From JBBATK01 sp044228685 (GTDB lineage: Bacteria; Bacteroidota; Ignavibacteria; Kapaibacteriales; NICIL-2), in the NCBI GenBank assembly GCA_044228685.1, contig JBGAUL010000013.1:45044-109043 (forward strand): 64,000 nt of DNA. The letters are read 5' to 3'. The position numbers and the translations under genes are program-made. Positions within the stretch are counted from its first letter, which is position 1; each line of letters begins with the position of its first letter. The notes beneath the pieces were generated by a model. The model searched no databases and was not told where the DNA came from. It saw nothing but the letters and a program-made list of their open reading frames with translations. Positions 34,604 through 44,559 of this stretch are shown here, piece by piece.

Positions 34604-35808
34604 GGGTTTTTCTTCCTAAAAAAGTTTAGAGCTTTCCAAAAAAGTGGTTTGACCGAGTTATGATAGAGTTCGTGTACAGTGGGCGTAAGCGCCAGAATGG
34701 CGAGTGTCACTGTAATGTTCATTTTATAGTGCAGGCTATTAAAACACAATACGTGCAGAAAGGTGATGCCGACTGACTGAATCAAGAATGTGAGAATTGT
34801 CAGTGCGTCGTACCAATTCGGCGCTTTCTCTTCGAAAATATTGAACATGCCTACAGTCAAGACGCAGAGAACAAAGCTGATGGACAATCCCAACCACAAA
34901 GGCATGACGTTGATATACTCTTCATGAAGGAGTTGCGAGACGACATTTGCATGCACAACCACGCCGTACATATCCGGAAAAGTTCGACCGGCATAGTTAG
35001 TGTTTAAGGGCGTGAAGAAAGAATCCTCGAGAGTACGTGGCATGGTGTCAATTTCGTTATCCATGAAGCCCATCAAGACGATCTTATCACGTACAATGGA
35101 GATGTCTTCTTCATCGTCTAAGACTTGTGAGGCATCCAAGCAGAAGAACGATGAGATGTTGCCGCGAAATCGAATTGACTCCGTGCTGTTGCTTCGACGC
35201 ATAAGCGTGGTCAATGATCGAGGATTATGCACTCCAGCAACTGCAGTCGCGAAGTTGTACACGGTATCCTTGTTGACAAGCTCAAAAGGTGAAAACTCTC
35301 GCACGGTTCGAAAAGACTTCTCTTGATCACTGATCATGTTGAAGAAGCAATTGACTTTCGAGTATTTATTGAACATCGAATTAGATTGATCTTCAGAGTC
35401 AAACACTTTTAACGAGTCATTGAAATTGATCTTTGAACCAAGAACCAGTCGTGGTATCTCGCTCATTGCTTGAACGAGCATTGAGTCGGTCGTTGGGTCC
35501 TTAGGTTTCGAGAATTTCGCATCGATGCCAAGCACCGACGGCTTTTGCTCCGCCAAACGATGGAGCATGTGCGCGATACCGGCTCGAGATTGAGTTGATA
35601 GATTGACGAGGACGATGTTAGTGTCGATGGCGCTGGCGTTATCATCGCGCATTCTTGACTGAGCTATATCAGTAACGTCAAAATCTCCCAATGCCTGCTT
35701 CAGTGGATTGAGAAAATCCAAGTTCTGCGGGATGTAGAATAGACCGGTTGTTGCTGCGAAAATCAGCAGACAAGTGAAGAATGAATCCCACGTAATAAAG
35801 AACTTCAT
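34600..35808 (-). CDS. CHASE2 sensor membrane protein lacking an output domain
   Basis: A 402-residue membrane protein: one N-terminal transmembrane helix (about 6-25), an extracytoplasmic CHASE2 domain (about 35-290, e.g. IVLVNLSTQSRAGIAHML, PSVLGIDAKFSKP, DKIVLMGFMDNEIDT, DMYGVVVHANVVSQLL), and three C-terminal helices (WLGLSISFVLCVLTVGMF onwards). CHASE2 proteins normally continue into a cyclase, kinase or GGDEF domain, but this one ends in a short basic tail (ALNFFRKKNP). It therefore needs a partner to signal. Its stop overlaps the FecR-like gene start, so the two proteins probably work together. ATG 35808 is preceded by AAGG. Confidence 0.83.
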   Translation of the reverse strand: MKFFITWDSFFTCLLIFAATTGLFYIPQNLDFLNPLKQALGDFDVTDIAQSRMRDDNASAIDTNIVLVNLSTQSRAGIAHMLHRLAEQKPSVLGIDAKFSKPKDPTTDSMLVQAMSEIPRLVLGSKINFNDSLKVFDSEDQSNSMFNKYSKVNCFFNMISDQEKSFRTVREFSPFELVNKDTVYNFATAVAGVHNPRSLTTLMRRSNSTESIRFRGNISSFFCLDASQVLDDEEDISIVRDKIVLMGFMDNEIDTMPRTLEDSFFTPLNTNYAGRTFPDMYGVVVHANVVSQLLHEEYINVMPLWLGLSISFVLCVLTVGMFNIFEEKAPNWYDALTILTFLIQSVGITFLHVLCFNSLHYKMNITVTLAILALTPTVHELYHNSVKPLFWKALNFFRKKNP

Positions 35809-35841
35809 GTGGCCTTGTGTGCGGATGGAAAGCGCCTCGAC

Positions 35842-35871
35842 CAAAAATAGTCAGTGGCGCTATACCACAAG
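35842..35871 (-). promoter_or_regulatory. Promoter of the CHASE2-FecR operon
   Basis: On the minus strand CTTG (35871-35868), 18 bases, then TATTTTTG (35849-35842) fits the Bacteroidota TTTG-N19-TAnnTTTG promoter. The ATG at 35808 lies 33 bases downstream with a Shine-Dalgarno AAGG between. Confidence 0.5.
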
Positions 35872-36006
35872 CGTGATTTGAATGAATAAGACTTCGACCT
35901 GGAATCCATTCTCCTTTTTTCGTGTTAATACTATCGAAGTCAACTCCAAAAGATCCCTGTCAGGCTCGTTGACATGGAAAAGAATACTTAAATTTCTGGC
36001 TACACA

Positions 36007-39000
36007 ATGCTAATCCGATTCATGACCAAGGTTTTTTACTCAGTATGCGCCATTCTTGTTGTTTTTGGCGCGGTTCAAATTCACGCTCAAGACTATGTGC
36101 AGCAGGCGATGGAAGGTGCCACGCTTCAGCAAATTCAAGAGCGATGGAACGCGGCGCACGCAAAAAAACAGAATGCAGTACAATCGGTTGAAAAAGATGA
36201 CGACGCGCCGGAATCGGAAGAGAACGATGCAGAAGAATTGCGCTTTCGTCGCTGGGAAGAATACTGGTCGCATCGAGTATTGCCGGATGGGACATTTCCC
36301 AATCCAAGCATTGTCTGGACCGAATTGCAAAAACTGAGAAATGCAGCGCATACCAAGAACAGCTCCAAGGCAAATCAATTGATGTCGACGGCTAAGTGGA
36401 AGTTCATGGGTCCGACGACGAAGATTCCAACCGGTGGAGGTGGCGGACGTGTTGCATGCGTGCGTTTCAATCCCGACAACATGGACGAGATATGGATCGG
36501 CACACCGGGTGGTGGATTGTGGAAGTCAACCGACCTTGGTGTTCATTGGTCTACGACGACCGATAGTCTACCTGCACTCGGTGTTTCAGACATCGCTATC
36601 AACCCGCAAAACACCAATCAAATGTTCCTGGCAACCGGTGATATGGATGGTGGCAATACTCCATCTTATGGTGTGTTACGATCCGACGACGGTGGTCATG
36701 TTTGGAAGCAAACATCGCTTAACTTTAGCATCACCTTGACTCGTCAAATGAGTCGCATTATCATCAATCCAAAGAATCCAAACATCATTCTCTGTGCGAC
36801 ATCGAATGGTATCTTTCGAAGCACAGACAATGGCACGACGTGGGGGCTTGTGCAAGCCGGCTATTTCCGTGACATGGAGTTCAAACCAAGTGATCCGAAC
36901 TACATTTACGCTAGCTCAGGTGCAACCATTTACCGATCGACAAATGGAGGCTCAAGCTTTAGTCGACTGACGAATGGCTTGACAAGCATGAACGGAAATC
37001 GCGTTGCACTCGGTGTTACTCTTGCAGATCCGAACTATTTGTATGCTCTGGTGTCGAATAACGCTAGTGGTTTTGGCGGACTCTACCGCTCAACAAATAG
37101 CGGTGACTCTTGGACGCAAATGTCTGTCGGTGGAACAAGCCTCAATATTCTCAACTGGAGATCCGACGGCAGCTATAGCGCCAGCGACGAATCCCAAGGT
37201 CAGGGTAGTTATGATTTAGCCATCGCTGTATCGCAAAGTGATCCTGAAACAATCTTCTGTGGTGGTGTCAACATCTGGACATCAGAAGATGGTGGTTCAC
37301 ATTGGAAGATTGTTGCGCAGTGGCAAGGCGAAGGAGCACCATATGTCCATGCCGATGTACATGATCTTCAATTTGTTCCGGATCCGTCCTCTGACTTACT
37401 CATTGCGTGTACTGACGGTGGGGTCTTTGCGACTCAAGACGGAGGTGCTCACTGGAGTGATCGTACAAACGGCTTAGGACTGCTTCAGTTCTATCGCATA
37501 GGCACAAATCCGGTCGATCCAACTGTCGTAGTGGGCGGATGTCAAGATAACGGCACAAATCTGTGTCGAGCAGGTGACTGGAAGAATGTCAAAGGTGCAG
37601 ATGGAATGGAAGCATTTTTCGACAATACCGGCGTCTATGCTTATTGCACGATTTACTACGGCCAGATGTGGAGGTCGCAAGACGGTGGCAACACATTCAA
37701 AACCAATGTTAGTCCTCTCGGTCAACGAACCGGTGGCTGGATAACTCCATACATCGTCAATCCAAAACGTCCTGCAACCTTGTATGGCGGGACAGGCTCA
37801 GGCATTTATCGTACAGACGAACGTGGTGACTACTGGTATTTATTCTCAAAGTCGCCGGTAGGGAACACCTCGGCCTTGGCTATGTCTGAAGCTGATACCG
37901 CTTCTCTGCTCGCAACAACCGGTTCACGTATGTGGCTCACAACAAACTCAGGTTCTTCTTGGAAGGACGCCACGAGCGGTCTGAGTTCAGGCTCCTATTC
38001 AAACATTGCAGCGGATCCAACTCGGGCAGGAGTATTTGCAGTTTGCTACAATAGCTATGACGAGAACAACAAAGTTTGGATCACCCACAACATGTGTCAG
38101 AAGTGGGAGAACTACACCAAGAAAGGCTTACCAAATGTTCCGGTGAATTGCGCTGTTTTCTACAAAACTGCGTGTCAGAATATCCTCTTCGTAGGAACTG
38201 ATCTTGGTGTGTTTTATACCAGCGAAGATGGCGATTCATGGCAAGAGCTGAACAACGGCTTGCCAAATACGGTTATTCGTGATATGGACATTTACAAGAA
38301 TATTCTGCATGTGGGAACGTACGGTCGTGGTTTGTGGCAGTTGACGCTGCCCACTGAGAATACTCACGCCGAGATACGCATTGCCACCAACACGGTATGT
38401 CGTGGTGTTCCGGTTCAGTACTTCAACGAGTCGTCCGGTGCAATTGGAACGCTGCAGTGGAGCTTTGAAGGTGGAAATCCCTCTCAGTCAGGACTCAGTG
38501 CTCCTTTAGTTACATATGACACTGCAGGAAGCTACAGTGCTACACTGCGAGTACGTAATGATTGTGGCGTTGACTCTGTGGTCATGAAGAATATCGTGAC
38601 GGTATTACCATCTCCTGTTGTACCTGCAATTAGCCGTAACATCAATACCCTCACAGTTGCCATGAGCGGTGCCAAGCAGTGGTATTTAAATGGTTCGCCA
38701 ATTCCGGGTGCTACGAATGATTCATATAAATTCAGTACCAATGGTGGTTATACTGTTGCGGTGACTGACGAGCATGGATGTCCGGGTATGTCGCCGATCT
38801 TTGACGCCATAGTATCTGTCTCAGCTGATGACGCTGATGGATTACAGCTCTTTCCGAACCCAGCCAACGATGCAGTGCATTTGACACTGCGAAGAAGCGG
38901 CATGTCGGGTATTCGCCTCCTTATCTCCGATCTTCAAGGAAAAAGCGTGTATCAATACGAGGATGCACAGGTAGGAAACGAGTGGTCGAAGACAATTTCC

Positions 39001-39087
39001 GTTCGTGAACTCGCTCCGGGAGAATACACAATCGAGATTCGCACAGGCGATCTCGTCATACGCCGTCGCTTTGTCCGTTCAAATTAA
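36007..39087 (+). CDS. Giant T9SS-exported BNR/VPS10-type beta-propeller protein with PKD domain
   Basis: A 1026-residue exported protein. After the signal peptide comes a charged helical N-region with RRWEEYWSHRVLPDGTFPNP. Many sialidase-like BNR repeats of the S-x-DGG-x-T-W type form a sortilin/VPS10-like propeller (about 120-780; e.g. LRSDDGGHVWKQT, YRSTNSGDSWTQM, TSEDGDSWQELNNG). A PKD domain follows (about 790-880), then a type-A sorting domain (LQLFPNPANDAVHLTL to APGEYTIEI). It is presumably a surface or secreted glycan- or protein-binding protein. ATG 36022 is an equally good start. The next gene is a paralogue. Confidence 0.85.
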   Translation: MLIRFMTKVFYSVCAILVVFGAVQIHAQDYVQQAMEGATLQQIQERWNAAHAKKQNAVQSVEKDDDAPESEENDAEELRFRRWEEYWSHRVLPDGTFPNPSIVWTELQKLRNAAHTKNSSKANQLMSTAKWKFMGPTTKIPTGGGGGRVACVRFNPDNMDEIWIGTPGGGLWKSTDLGVHWSTTTDSLPALGVSDIAINPQNTNQMFLATGDMDGGNTPSYGVLRSDDGGHVWKQTSLNFSITLTRQMSRIIINPKNPNIILCATSNGIFRSTDNGTTWGLVQAGYFRDMEFKPSDPNYIYASSGATIYRSTNGGSSFSRLTNGLTSMNGNRVALGVTLADPNYLYALVSNNASGFGGLYRSTNSGDSWTQMSVGGTSLNILNWRSDGSYSASDESQGQGSYDLAIAVSQSDPETIFCGGVNIWTSEDGGSHWKIVAQWQGEGAPYVHADVHDLQFVPDPSSDLLIACTDGGVFATQDGGAHWSDRTNGLGLLQFYRIGTNPVDPTVVVGGCQDNGTNLCRAGDWKNVKGADGMEAFFDNTGVYAYCTIYYGQMWRSQDGGNTFKTNVSPLGQRTGGWITPYIVNPKRPATLYGGTGSGIYRTDERGDYWYLFSKSPVGNTSALAMSEADTASLLATTGSRMWLTTNSGSSWKDATSGLSSGSYSNIAADPTRAGVFAVCYNSYDENNKVWITHNMCQKWENYTKKGLPNVPVNCAVFYKTACQNILFVGTDLGVFYTSEDGDSWQELNNGLPNTVIRDMDIYKNILHVGTYGRGLWQLTLPTENTHAEIRIATNTVCRGVPVQYFNESSGAIGTLQWSFEGGNPSQSGLSAPLVTYDTAGSYSATLRVRNDCGVDSVVMKNIVTVLPSPVVPAISRNINTLTVAMSGAKQWYLNGSPIPGATNDSYKFSTNGGYTVAVTDEHGCPGMSPIFDAIVSVSADDADGLQLFPNPANDAVHLTLRRSGMSGIRLLISDLQGKSVYQYEDAQVGNEWSKTISVRELAPGEYTIEIRTGDLVIRRRFVRSN

Positions 39088-39122
39088 GTCCCTTCAAACA
39101 CCAGACGATCCGCACCTGATGC

Positions 39123-39136
39123 ATGACCTAGGTCAT
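39123..39136. promoter_or_regulatory. 14-bp perfect palindrome upstream of the second BNR protein
   Basis: ATGACCTAGGTCAT is self-complementary over 14 bases. It lies in the 149-bp gap between the two BNR paralogues, 101 bases before the ATG at 39237. It has no T-tract, so an operator is more likely than a terminator. Confidence 0.35.
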
Positions 39137-39236
39137 ATTCATGTGCGTTTCATTATAGTCTGATGACGTATTTTAAGCACAACTGCTGTCTGCCGTCAGC
39201 AATCAGTCTCGCTAACACTATTTAGAAAGGTCAATC

Positions 39237-42200
39237 ATGCGAAATCTAATCGTCGTGATGACGCTCGTTTTTGCCTCTGCAATGCTAAGTGCCCAACAAT
39301 GGAATTCGCTGGGGCCGATTTCACCTCCCTCGGGAATGGTGGCAAACGGTCAAATAAACTGTATTGCCTTCAATCCTCAGAATCCTAATAAAATCTACGC
39401 CGGAGCTCCGGCGGGTGGTTTATGGGTTAGTTCAGATGCAGGACAAAACTGGCTAAACGCGCAGATTGATACCTTAAGCGTGATCGGCATCTCTGATATT
39501 TGGATCAACCCTGCAGACTCGCTCAACATGATCATCGCTCTGGGTGATCGTGATGAAAACTCATCGTACGTGTATCAAGGCGGTGCATTGTACAGCACAG
39601 TTGATGGCGGAACGTCATGGCAAAGAAGTGGCGAATTGGACACAACCGGATCGGCTGTTCCTCTTTTCAATTTTGCCTCAAGCAAGATTATCAAGAATAC
39701 TGCTAGTGGTGTGCATTTGCTAGCCACAAGTATTGGTCTCTTCAGCTCTACCAATTATGGCTCCAATTGGAACACACGTCCCTACAAGGAAAAAGTATGG
39801 GATATCAAAACCCGTCCCAATGATGCAACCATCGTCTATGCAGTTATAGGCGGCAAGATTTATCGATCATTAAATGGTGGTTCAAGCTTTACTCAAGCTA
39901 CAACCGGCTTGCCATCAACTGTTGCAACGAGAATTCAACTTGCGGTTACTCCGGCAAATGCTGCAGTGGTCTATGCAATGTATTGTGCTTTAGATGGAAG
40001 CTTTGGCGGACTCTATAAATCATCGGATTATGGTGCAACATGGGTTCAGAAATCAAGCTCACCGAATATCTTGGCGGCTAATTCTGATGGCAGTGGCTCG
40101 AAAGGGCAAAACAATCTTGCACTTGCCGTCTCGCAAACGAATGAGAATATCGTTTTTGCCGGCGGCGTTAACGTGTGGAAATCAGTTGATGGTGGAACGA
40201 CATGGTCACAGACCTCACACTATCAAGGCACGGGATTGCCACTTGTGAGTGCCGACATTCACGAATTGAAGTTCGCACCTGCACCGCGTTCACAATATCT
40301 CTATGCCTGTACAGGAAATGGAATTTTCATGAGTCCGGATACCGGACGTACATGGTTGAATTACTCGTCAGGTTTGCAAGTATCACAAACAACACGCACA
40401 GCACATCACCCGACTATCGACTCCTTGTATCTGGCTGCAACGCCGGTCGGTGTACTCCGCTATAACAAAGGCGCGTGGGCAAAGGTGAGTGACAGCGCAA
40501 CAGTTGACGTCTATTTCCATCCAACGAAATCAAACGTCGCGTACATGGCAACTGTCAATGGACGATTGATTCAATCAAATGATAGCGGTCAGACATTTAG
40601 CCAAGACATAAGCCCAACTGGCGGTCTTAACGGAGTTGCCTTTACACCCTATGTCTTCAACCCGAAGAACTTCAATACGATTTACGCACTGCTGCGCGAT
40701 ATCTGGAAAACAACCAATGGCGGTCAAACCTGGACTCGCACGCAGAACACCTTTAACTCAAACATGAATTCATTGGCGATTTCGCCAAAGGATACGAGTG
40801 TTTTGTACTTAGTGACGGCTGATACTTCGATGTATCAAACCGTCAATGCCGGTATTACCTGGACTCGTACGAGTAAAGTGCAATTGCAGAATCCGATGGC
40901 TCCGCGAGCGGTGTATTGTCACCCGTCTGATCCTGCTCGAGTCTGTTGTATCGGTGGTCGCAGCGTGTCGATGTCGACGGATGCCGGTGTGAGCTGGAAT
41001 AAATACGTCATCCTTCCCAACGCGTACATCAATTGTATGTACTGGAAGGCGGATAACTGCGGCGAAGAATTGATTTTCGGAACGAGCTACGGTGTGTGGA
41101 AGCTGTCAGCGCAGTTTCAATTTGGGGTTTCCGAAGTGTTTGGATCGCAGATGCCATACTCACCGGTCAATGATCTCAAAGTTGTTGGTAAATCTATTCG
41201 CGCTGCAACAGCCGGACGTGGCGTCTATGTTTCGTTGGTGGATGATATTGGCGTGAAGGCAGAGTTTAGTCAGGACAAGTCTCAGGTATGTCCTGGGGAG
41301 TTCATTCAGTTCTATGACCAAACTCAATTCGGCGGTTTAACGACAAAGTGGGAATTCCAAGGTGGTATTCCTTCTACTTCGACGGAAACTGCTCCTCTGG
41401 TTCGATTTGATTCTCCCGGCGACCACCAAGTCAAGCTTGTTTCGGCAAGCGGATGCGGTAAAGACTCGATCTCAAGAATTTCTGTCAACGTCATTCCAAA
41501 GCTCAAAGCTGCTATCGGGCTCGCTAAAGCCGCAGCATGTGTTGGTGACACGGTGCAGCTCAACGATGTATCGGTTGGTACTGGTGGCACACGCGACTGG
41601 TCATTCACCAACTGTACTCTTGTGAAGAAGTTGGCTACGTCTGCATTAGTTGAATGCACCCAAACGGGTCAAGCTTCAGCGACACTAACATTGTCAAACA
41701 CCTGCGGCACGAATTCGATTACAAAGGTTTTTGAAGTTTATGCACCACCGTCAAAACCGGTGGTTACGGTTTCGAAGGATACCATGTCGGTACCGGATTC
41801 AGCCGGACTGAGCTTCCAATGGTTTGCGAATGGTTCGTTGCTGAGTTCTGGAACCGGACATATTTGGCTTGGTCGATTTTCCGGCGACTATGTCGTTCGC
41901 GTTACGAACCAAGGTGGATGTCGCGTGACTTCCGATACAGTTCACTTTGTGAAGGATACTTCGGGTACGGGCGGTCCTGGAGACGCTGTTGTGGATGTGC
42001 AAAGCGATTTCTCGATCCATCCAAATCCGGCAAGTAACGTCTTGTATGTGCGTCCTGAACTCTCATGGGTTGGTCTCACCACAGTTCTCATCCACGATGT
42101 TGTTGGTCGAACAATGATATCAATGAATGTCGATGCCGATGGTAGTGGTGCTGAGATTCCAATCTCAATCCAAGGATGGCATTCAGGAATGTATACGGTT

Positions 42201-42254
42201 GAGATTCGTCGTGCGACGTCGCGGACGGTGCGAAGCTTTGTGATCGCGAATTGA
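39237..42254 (+). CDS. Second T9SS-exported BNR/VPS10-type beta-propeller protein with PKD-like domains
   Basis: A 1005-residue paralogue of the preceding protein. A signal peptide (VMTLVFASAMLSAQQ) leads directly into the propeller without the charged N-region of its neighbour. BNR repeats include YSTVDGGTSWQRSG, YKSSDYGATWVQKS, WKSVDGGTTWSQTS and MSPDTGRTWLNYSSG. At about 675-860 there are two cysteine-containing PKD-like domains (VCPGEFIQFYDQTQFGG; ACVGDTVQLNDVSVG), then a Gly-rich linker and a sorting domain (SIHPNPASNVLYVRP to HSGMYTVEIRR). An AAAGG precedes the ATG. It is probably exported by the same route and may bind a related ligand. Confidence 0.85.
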   Translation: MRNLIVVMTLVFASAMLSAQQWNSLGPISPPSGMVANGQINCIAFNPQNPNKIYAGAPAGGLWVSSDAGQNWLNAQIDTLSVIGISDIWINPADSLNMIIALGDRDENSSYVYQGGALYSTVDGGTSWQRSGELDTTGSAVPLFNFASSKIIKNTASGVHLLATSIGLFSSTNYGSNWNTRPYKEKVWDIKTRPNDATIVYAVIGGKIYRSLNGGSSFTQATTGLPSTVATRIQLAVTPANAAVVYAMYCALDGSFGGLYKSSDYGATWVQKSSSPNILAANSDGSGSKGQNNLALAVSQTNENIVFAGGVNVWKSVDGGTTWSQTSHYQGTGLPLVSADIHELKFAPAPRSQYLYACTGNGIFMSPDTGRTWLNYSSGLQVSQTTRTAHHPTIDSLYLAATPVGVLRYNKGAWAKVSDSATVDVYFHPTKSNVAYMATVNGRLIQSNDSGQTFSQDISPTGGLNGVAFTPYVFNPKNFNTIYALLRDIWKTTNGGQTWTRTQNTFNSNMNSLAISPKDTSVLYLVTADTSMYQTVNAGITWTRTSKVQLQNPMAPRAVYCHPSDPARVCCIGGRSVSMSTDAGVSWNKYVILPNAYINCMYWKADNCGEELIFGTSYGVWKLSAQFQFGVSEVFGSQMPYSPVNDLKVVGKSIRAATAGRGVYVSLVDDIGVKAEFSQDKSQVCPGEFIQFYDQTQFGGLTTKWEFQGGIPSTSTETAPLVRFDSPGDHQVKLVSASGCGKDSISRISVNVIPKLKAAIGLAKAAACVGDTVQLNDVSVGTGGTRDWSFTNCTLVKKLATSALVECTQTGQASATLTLSNTCGTNSITKVFEVYAPPSKPVVTVSKDTMSVPDSAGLSFQWFANGSLLSSGTGHIWLGRFSGDYVVRVTNQGGCRVTSDTVHFVKDTSGTGGPGDAVVDVQSDFSIHPNPASNVLYVRPELSWVGLTTVLIHDVVGRTMISMNVDADGSGAEIPISIQGWHSGMYTVEIRRATSRTVRSFVIAN

Positions 42255-42291
42255 GATTTGTGTTGAGGTCTCTTCGCAGGATAGTTCGCTT

Positions 42292-43152
42292 TTATCGACT
42301 GCGAGAAAGTGAAGATCGTGAAAAGGTCGAATGTGACTTTATAGTACCACGCTTTTCGCCTTGCGGTGTTTGAATCGTGGCTTTGATTTCAGCATGAGCT
42401 TCTGTCTGCAAAGGCAGGAGCTCTTTTTTTGAGATGATAATGATGCCGTGTCCATTGATGACAGAGCGCATGTAGACACCCATGTCTTTCGTGACCGCCT
42501 TCAGAGCACCTTGACCGGTTTCAGCGTAGATGATTTTATAACAGGAATCCGAGCCGAACACTGTATCGCGAATAGCGCATGAATAGAGGTGGCGCACGAG
42601 TGGATAGGGGAACCCGTTTTCGGATAATGTGTCCGTGTGTTCAACCATCCAGGTTGAGTTGTAAGCGGGTTTGTGACAGAGGCTGTCGAGAACATCCATC
42701 AATAACACAGTTGCAAAGGCACCGCCAGGACTCAAAGCAGCACGGGAGCTGTCAAGCTGACGTGCAATGAGGCGGTGGCCCAGGCTATCGAGAATGATAT
42801 AACTGCTTCGTCCTAACCACGGCGAGGTCGAACGGTAACTGCGATTCGTATCGGCAACGTGATGCTCTTTTGAAACGAAGTTTAGCAGTGTTTCTCGCAA
42901 CAGAAAATGACCATCAGTGTTCACGAAATCGCACACCAAAGACAATTCTTCCTTACGTTCTCGAACGAGCGTCTGTTGGTCTTCGAAATCAATTGTGTCA
43001 ATCGTCGTAACGGCGAACTGCAGCGAGTCGCCTTGTCTAAAGCGATATGAGAAGCAGGGATCCTGCGATGCTGCTTGTAGGTGGCTCGCAGAAAAGACGA
43101 GACAAACCACCATACAACTCGAAGCGAATATCAAACGCGTGAATGCAGTCAT
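42292..43152 (-). CDS. Secreted protein of unknown function
   Basis: A 286-residue exported protein with a signal peptide ending SHLQAASQ. It is beta-rich, with YRFRQGDSLQFAVTTIDTID near the N-terminus, and ends in a Ser/Arg-rich tail (SRSSLSRSR). Four cysteines are spread through the chain. The pattern resembles DUF6263-like or lipocalin-like envelope proteins of Bacteroidota, but I cannot name a family. It lies 15 bases downstream of ugd on the same strand and is probably its operon partner. Confidence 0.65.
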   Translation of the reverse strand: MTAFTRLIFASSCMVVCLVFSASHLQAASQDPCFSYRFRQGDSLQFAVTTIDTIDFEDQQTLVRERKEELSLVCDFVNTDGHFLLRETLLNFVSKEHHVADTNRSYRSTSPWLGRSSYIILDSLGHRLIARQLDSSRAALSPGGAFATVLLMDVLDSLCHKPAYNSTWMVEHTDTLSENGFPYPLVRHLYSCAIRDTVFGSDSCYKIIYAETGQGALKAVTKDMGVYMRSVINGHGIIIISKKELLPLQTEAHAEIKATIQTPQGEKRGTIKSHSTFSRSSLSRSR

Positions 43153-43167
43153 AGCAGCGACAGTTAT

Positions 43168-44502
43168 TTAGACGTAATCAGGTCGGCCAACAGAGTAGTA
43201 TTCAAAACCCTCTGCAACAACCGACGACGGATCGAAGGTATTGCGACCGTCAAAGATGATGCGTCGACTCATCACAGAGGCGAGTCGTGGAAAGTCAGGA
43301 CGACGGAACTCATTCCACTCAGTAGCGATCACCAGTACATCTGCACCTTCCGCGCAGTGGTACATGTTTGAAGCATACTCAATTTTATCGCCGAACTTTT
43401 TACGAGTATTTTCAATAGCTTCGGGATCGTAAGCGCGGATCACTGCGTTGTTAGCGAGCAAAGAGTCAATCAAACGGAAAGCCGGTGCCTCGCGAACGTC
43501 GTCCGTGTTTGGTTTAAACGCCAATCCCCACAAAGCCACTCGCTTGCCACTCATTTGATCGTCGAAGCGACGAAGTAAACGTCCGACGAATCGTTCTATC
43601 TGCGCTGCATTTACTTCTTCAACTGCTTCCACAATACGCATTGGCGTACCGGCTTCGCGGGTCGAGTGGATCAAGGCTTTCACGTCCTTAGGGAAGCAAC
43701 TGCCACCATAACCAATGCCAGGATAGATGAAACGCTTTCCGATACGTGTATCAGAACCAATGCCGAGACGGATATTCTCAATGTCGACACCCACGCGTTC
43801 GCAATAGGCTGAGAGGTCGTTCATGAAGGAGATCTTGGTTGCAAGGAACGAGTTCGCTGCATACTTGGTCACTTCTGCACTTTTCTCGTCCATCACAAAA
43901 ATTGGATTGCCGTTGGTCACAAAGGATTCGTACACATCGAGCAGAAGCGCGCGCACTTCATCGTCTTGTGTTCCAATCACAACACGCTCTGGCTTCATCG
44001 TGTCTTCGACGGCAAATCCTTCGCGGAGGAATTCAGGATTGGACGCAACTTTAATCGGTGCATTTGGTGCGACTGAATGAACCGCGTCACGAACCTTGCG
44101 TGATGTGCCGACAGGAACTGTACTGCGAGTTATGACAATGCGCAGATCGTTGATAGATTCTTCCTTGATGATTTCAGCGATGTGCTGAGCAACCTCAAGA
44201 ACATAGTGCAGGTCTGCTGAGCCATCCTCGTTTGGTGGCGTCGGAAGACACAAAAAGAGCATCGTGCATTTGCGAACAGCGTCGCGTAGGTCAGTCGTGA
44301 TGATCAAACGCTTTTCACGGACGTTGCGCTCAAGGAGAATCTCGAGACCCGGTTCGTAGATAGGGGACTTGCCGGCTCGAATGGTCTCGACCTTTTGCTC
44401 GTCAACTTCGACACAGTACACGGTGTTCCCAACTTCAGCGAAGCATGTACCGGAAACGAGTCCTACATAACCGGTTCCAATAATTCCAATGGTGTGTGGC
44501 AC
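43168..44502 (-). CDS. ugd: UDP-glucose 6-dehydrogenase
   Basis: A 444-residue nucleotide-sugar dehydrogenase oxidising UDP-glucose to UDP-glucuronate for surface polysaccharides. N-terminal NAD motif IGIIGTGYVGLVSGTCFAE, PIYEPGLEILL, TRSTVPVGTSRKV, SNPEFLREGFAVEDT, the catalytic-cysteine motif IGYGGSCFPKDVKAL, and C-terminal LWGLAFKPNTDDVREAPA are all present. Length and order match the TuaD/RkpK group. It is followed by a secreted protein gene (15-base gap) and preceded by the gene for a 53-residue membrane protein. Confidence 0.94.
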   Translation of the reverse strand: MPHTIGIIGTGYVGLVSGTCFAEVGNTVYCVEVDEQKVETIRAGKSPIYEPGLEILLERNVREKRLIITTDLRDAVRKCTMLFLCLPTPPNEDGSADLHYVLEVAQHIAEIIKEESINDLRIVITRSTVPVGTSRKVRDAVHSVAPNAPIKVASNPEFLREGFAVEDTMKPERVVIGTQDDEVRALLLDVYESFVTNGNPIFVMDEKSAEVTKYAANSFLATKISFMNDLSAYCERVGVDIENIRLGIGSDTRIGKRFIYPGIGYGGSCFPKDVKALIHSTREAGTPMRIVEAVEEVNAAQIERFVGRLLRRFDDQMSGKRVALWGLAFKPNTDDVREAPAFRLIDSLLANNAVIRAYDPEAIENTRKKFGDKIEYASNMYHCAEGADVLVIATEWNEFRRPDFPRLASVMSRRIIFDGRNTFDPSSVVAEGFEYYSVGRPDYV

Positions 44503-44559
44503 GGTAGATGGTGTAAATGAAACATGTTTGGTTGAGGACGAATCAACCCTTTTGCGACT

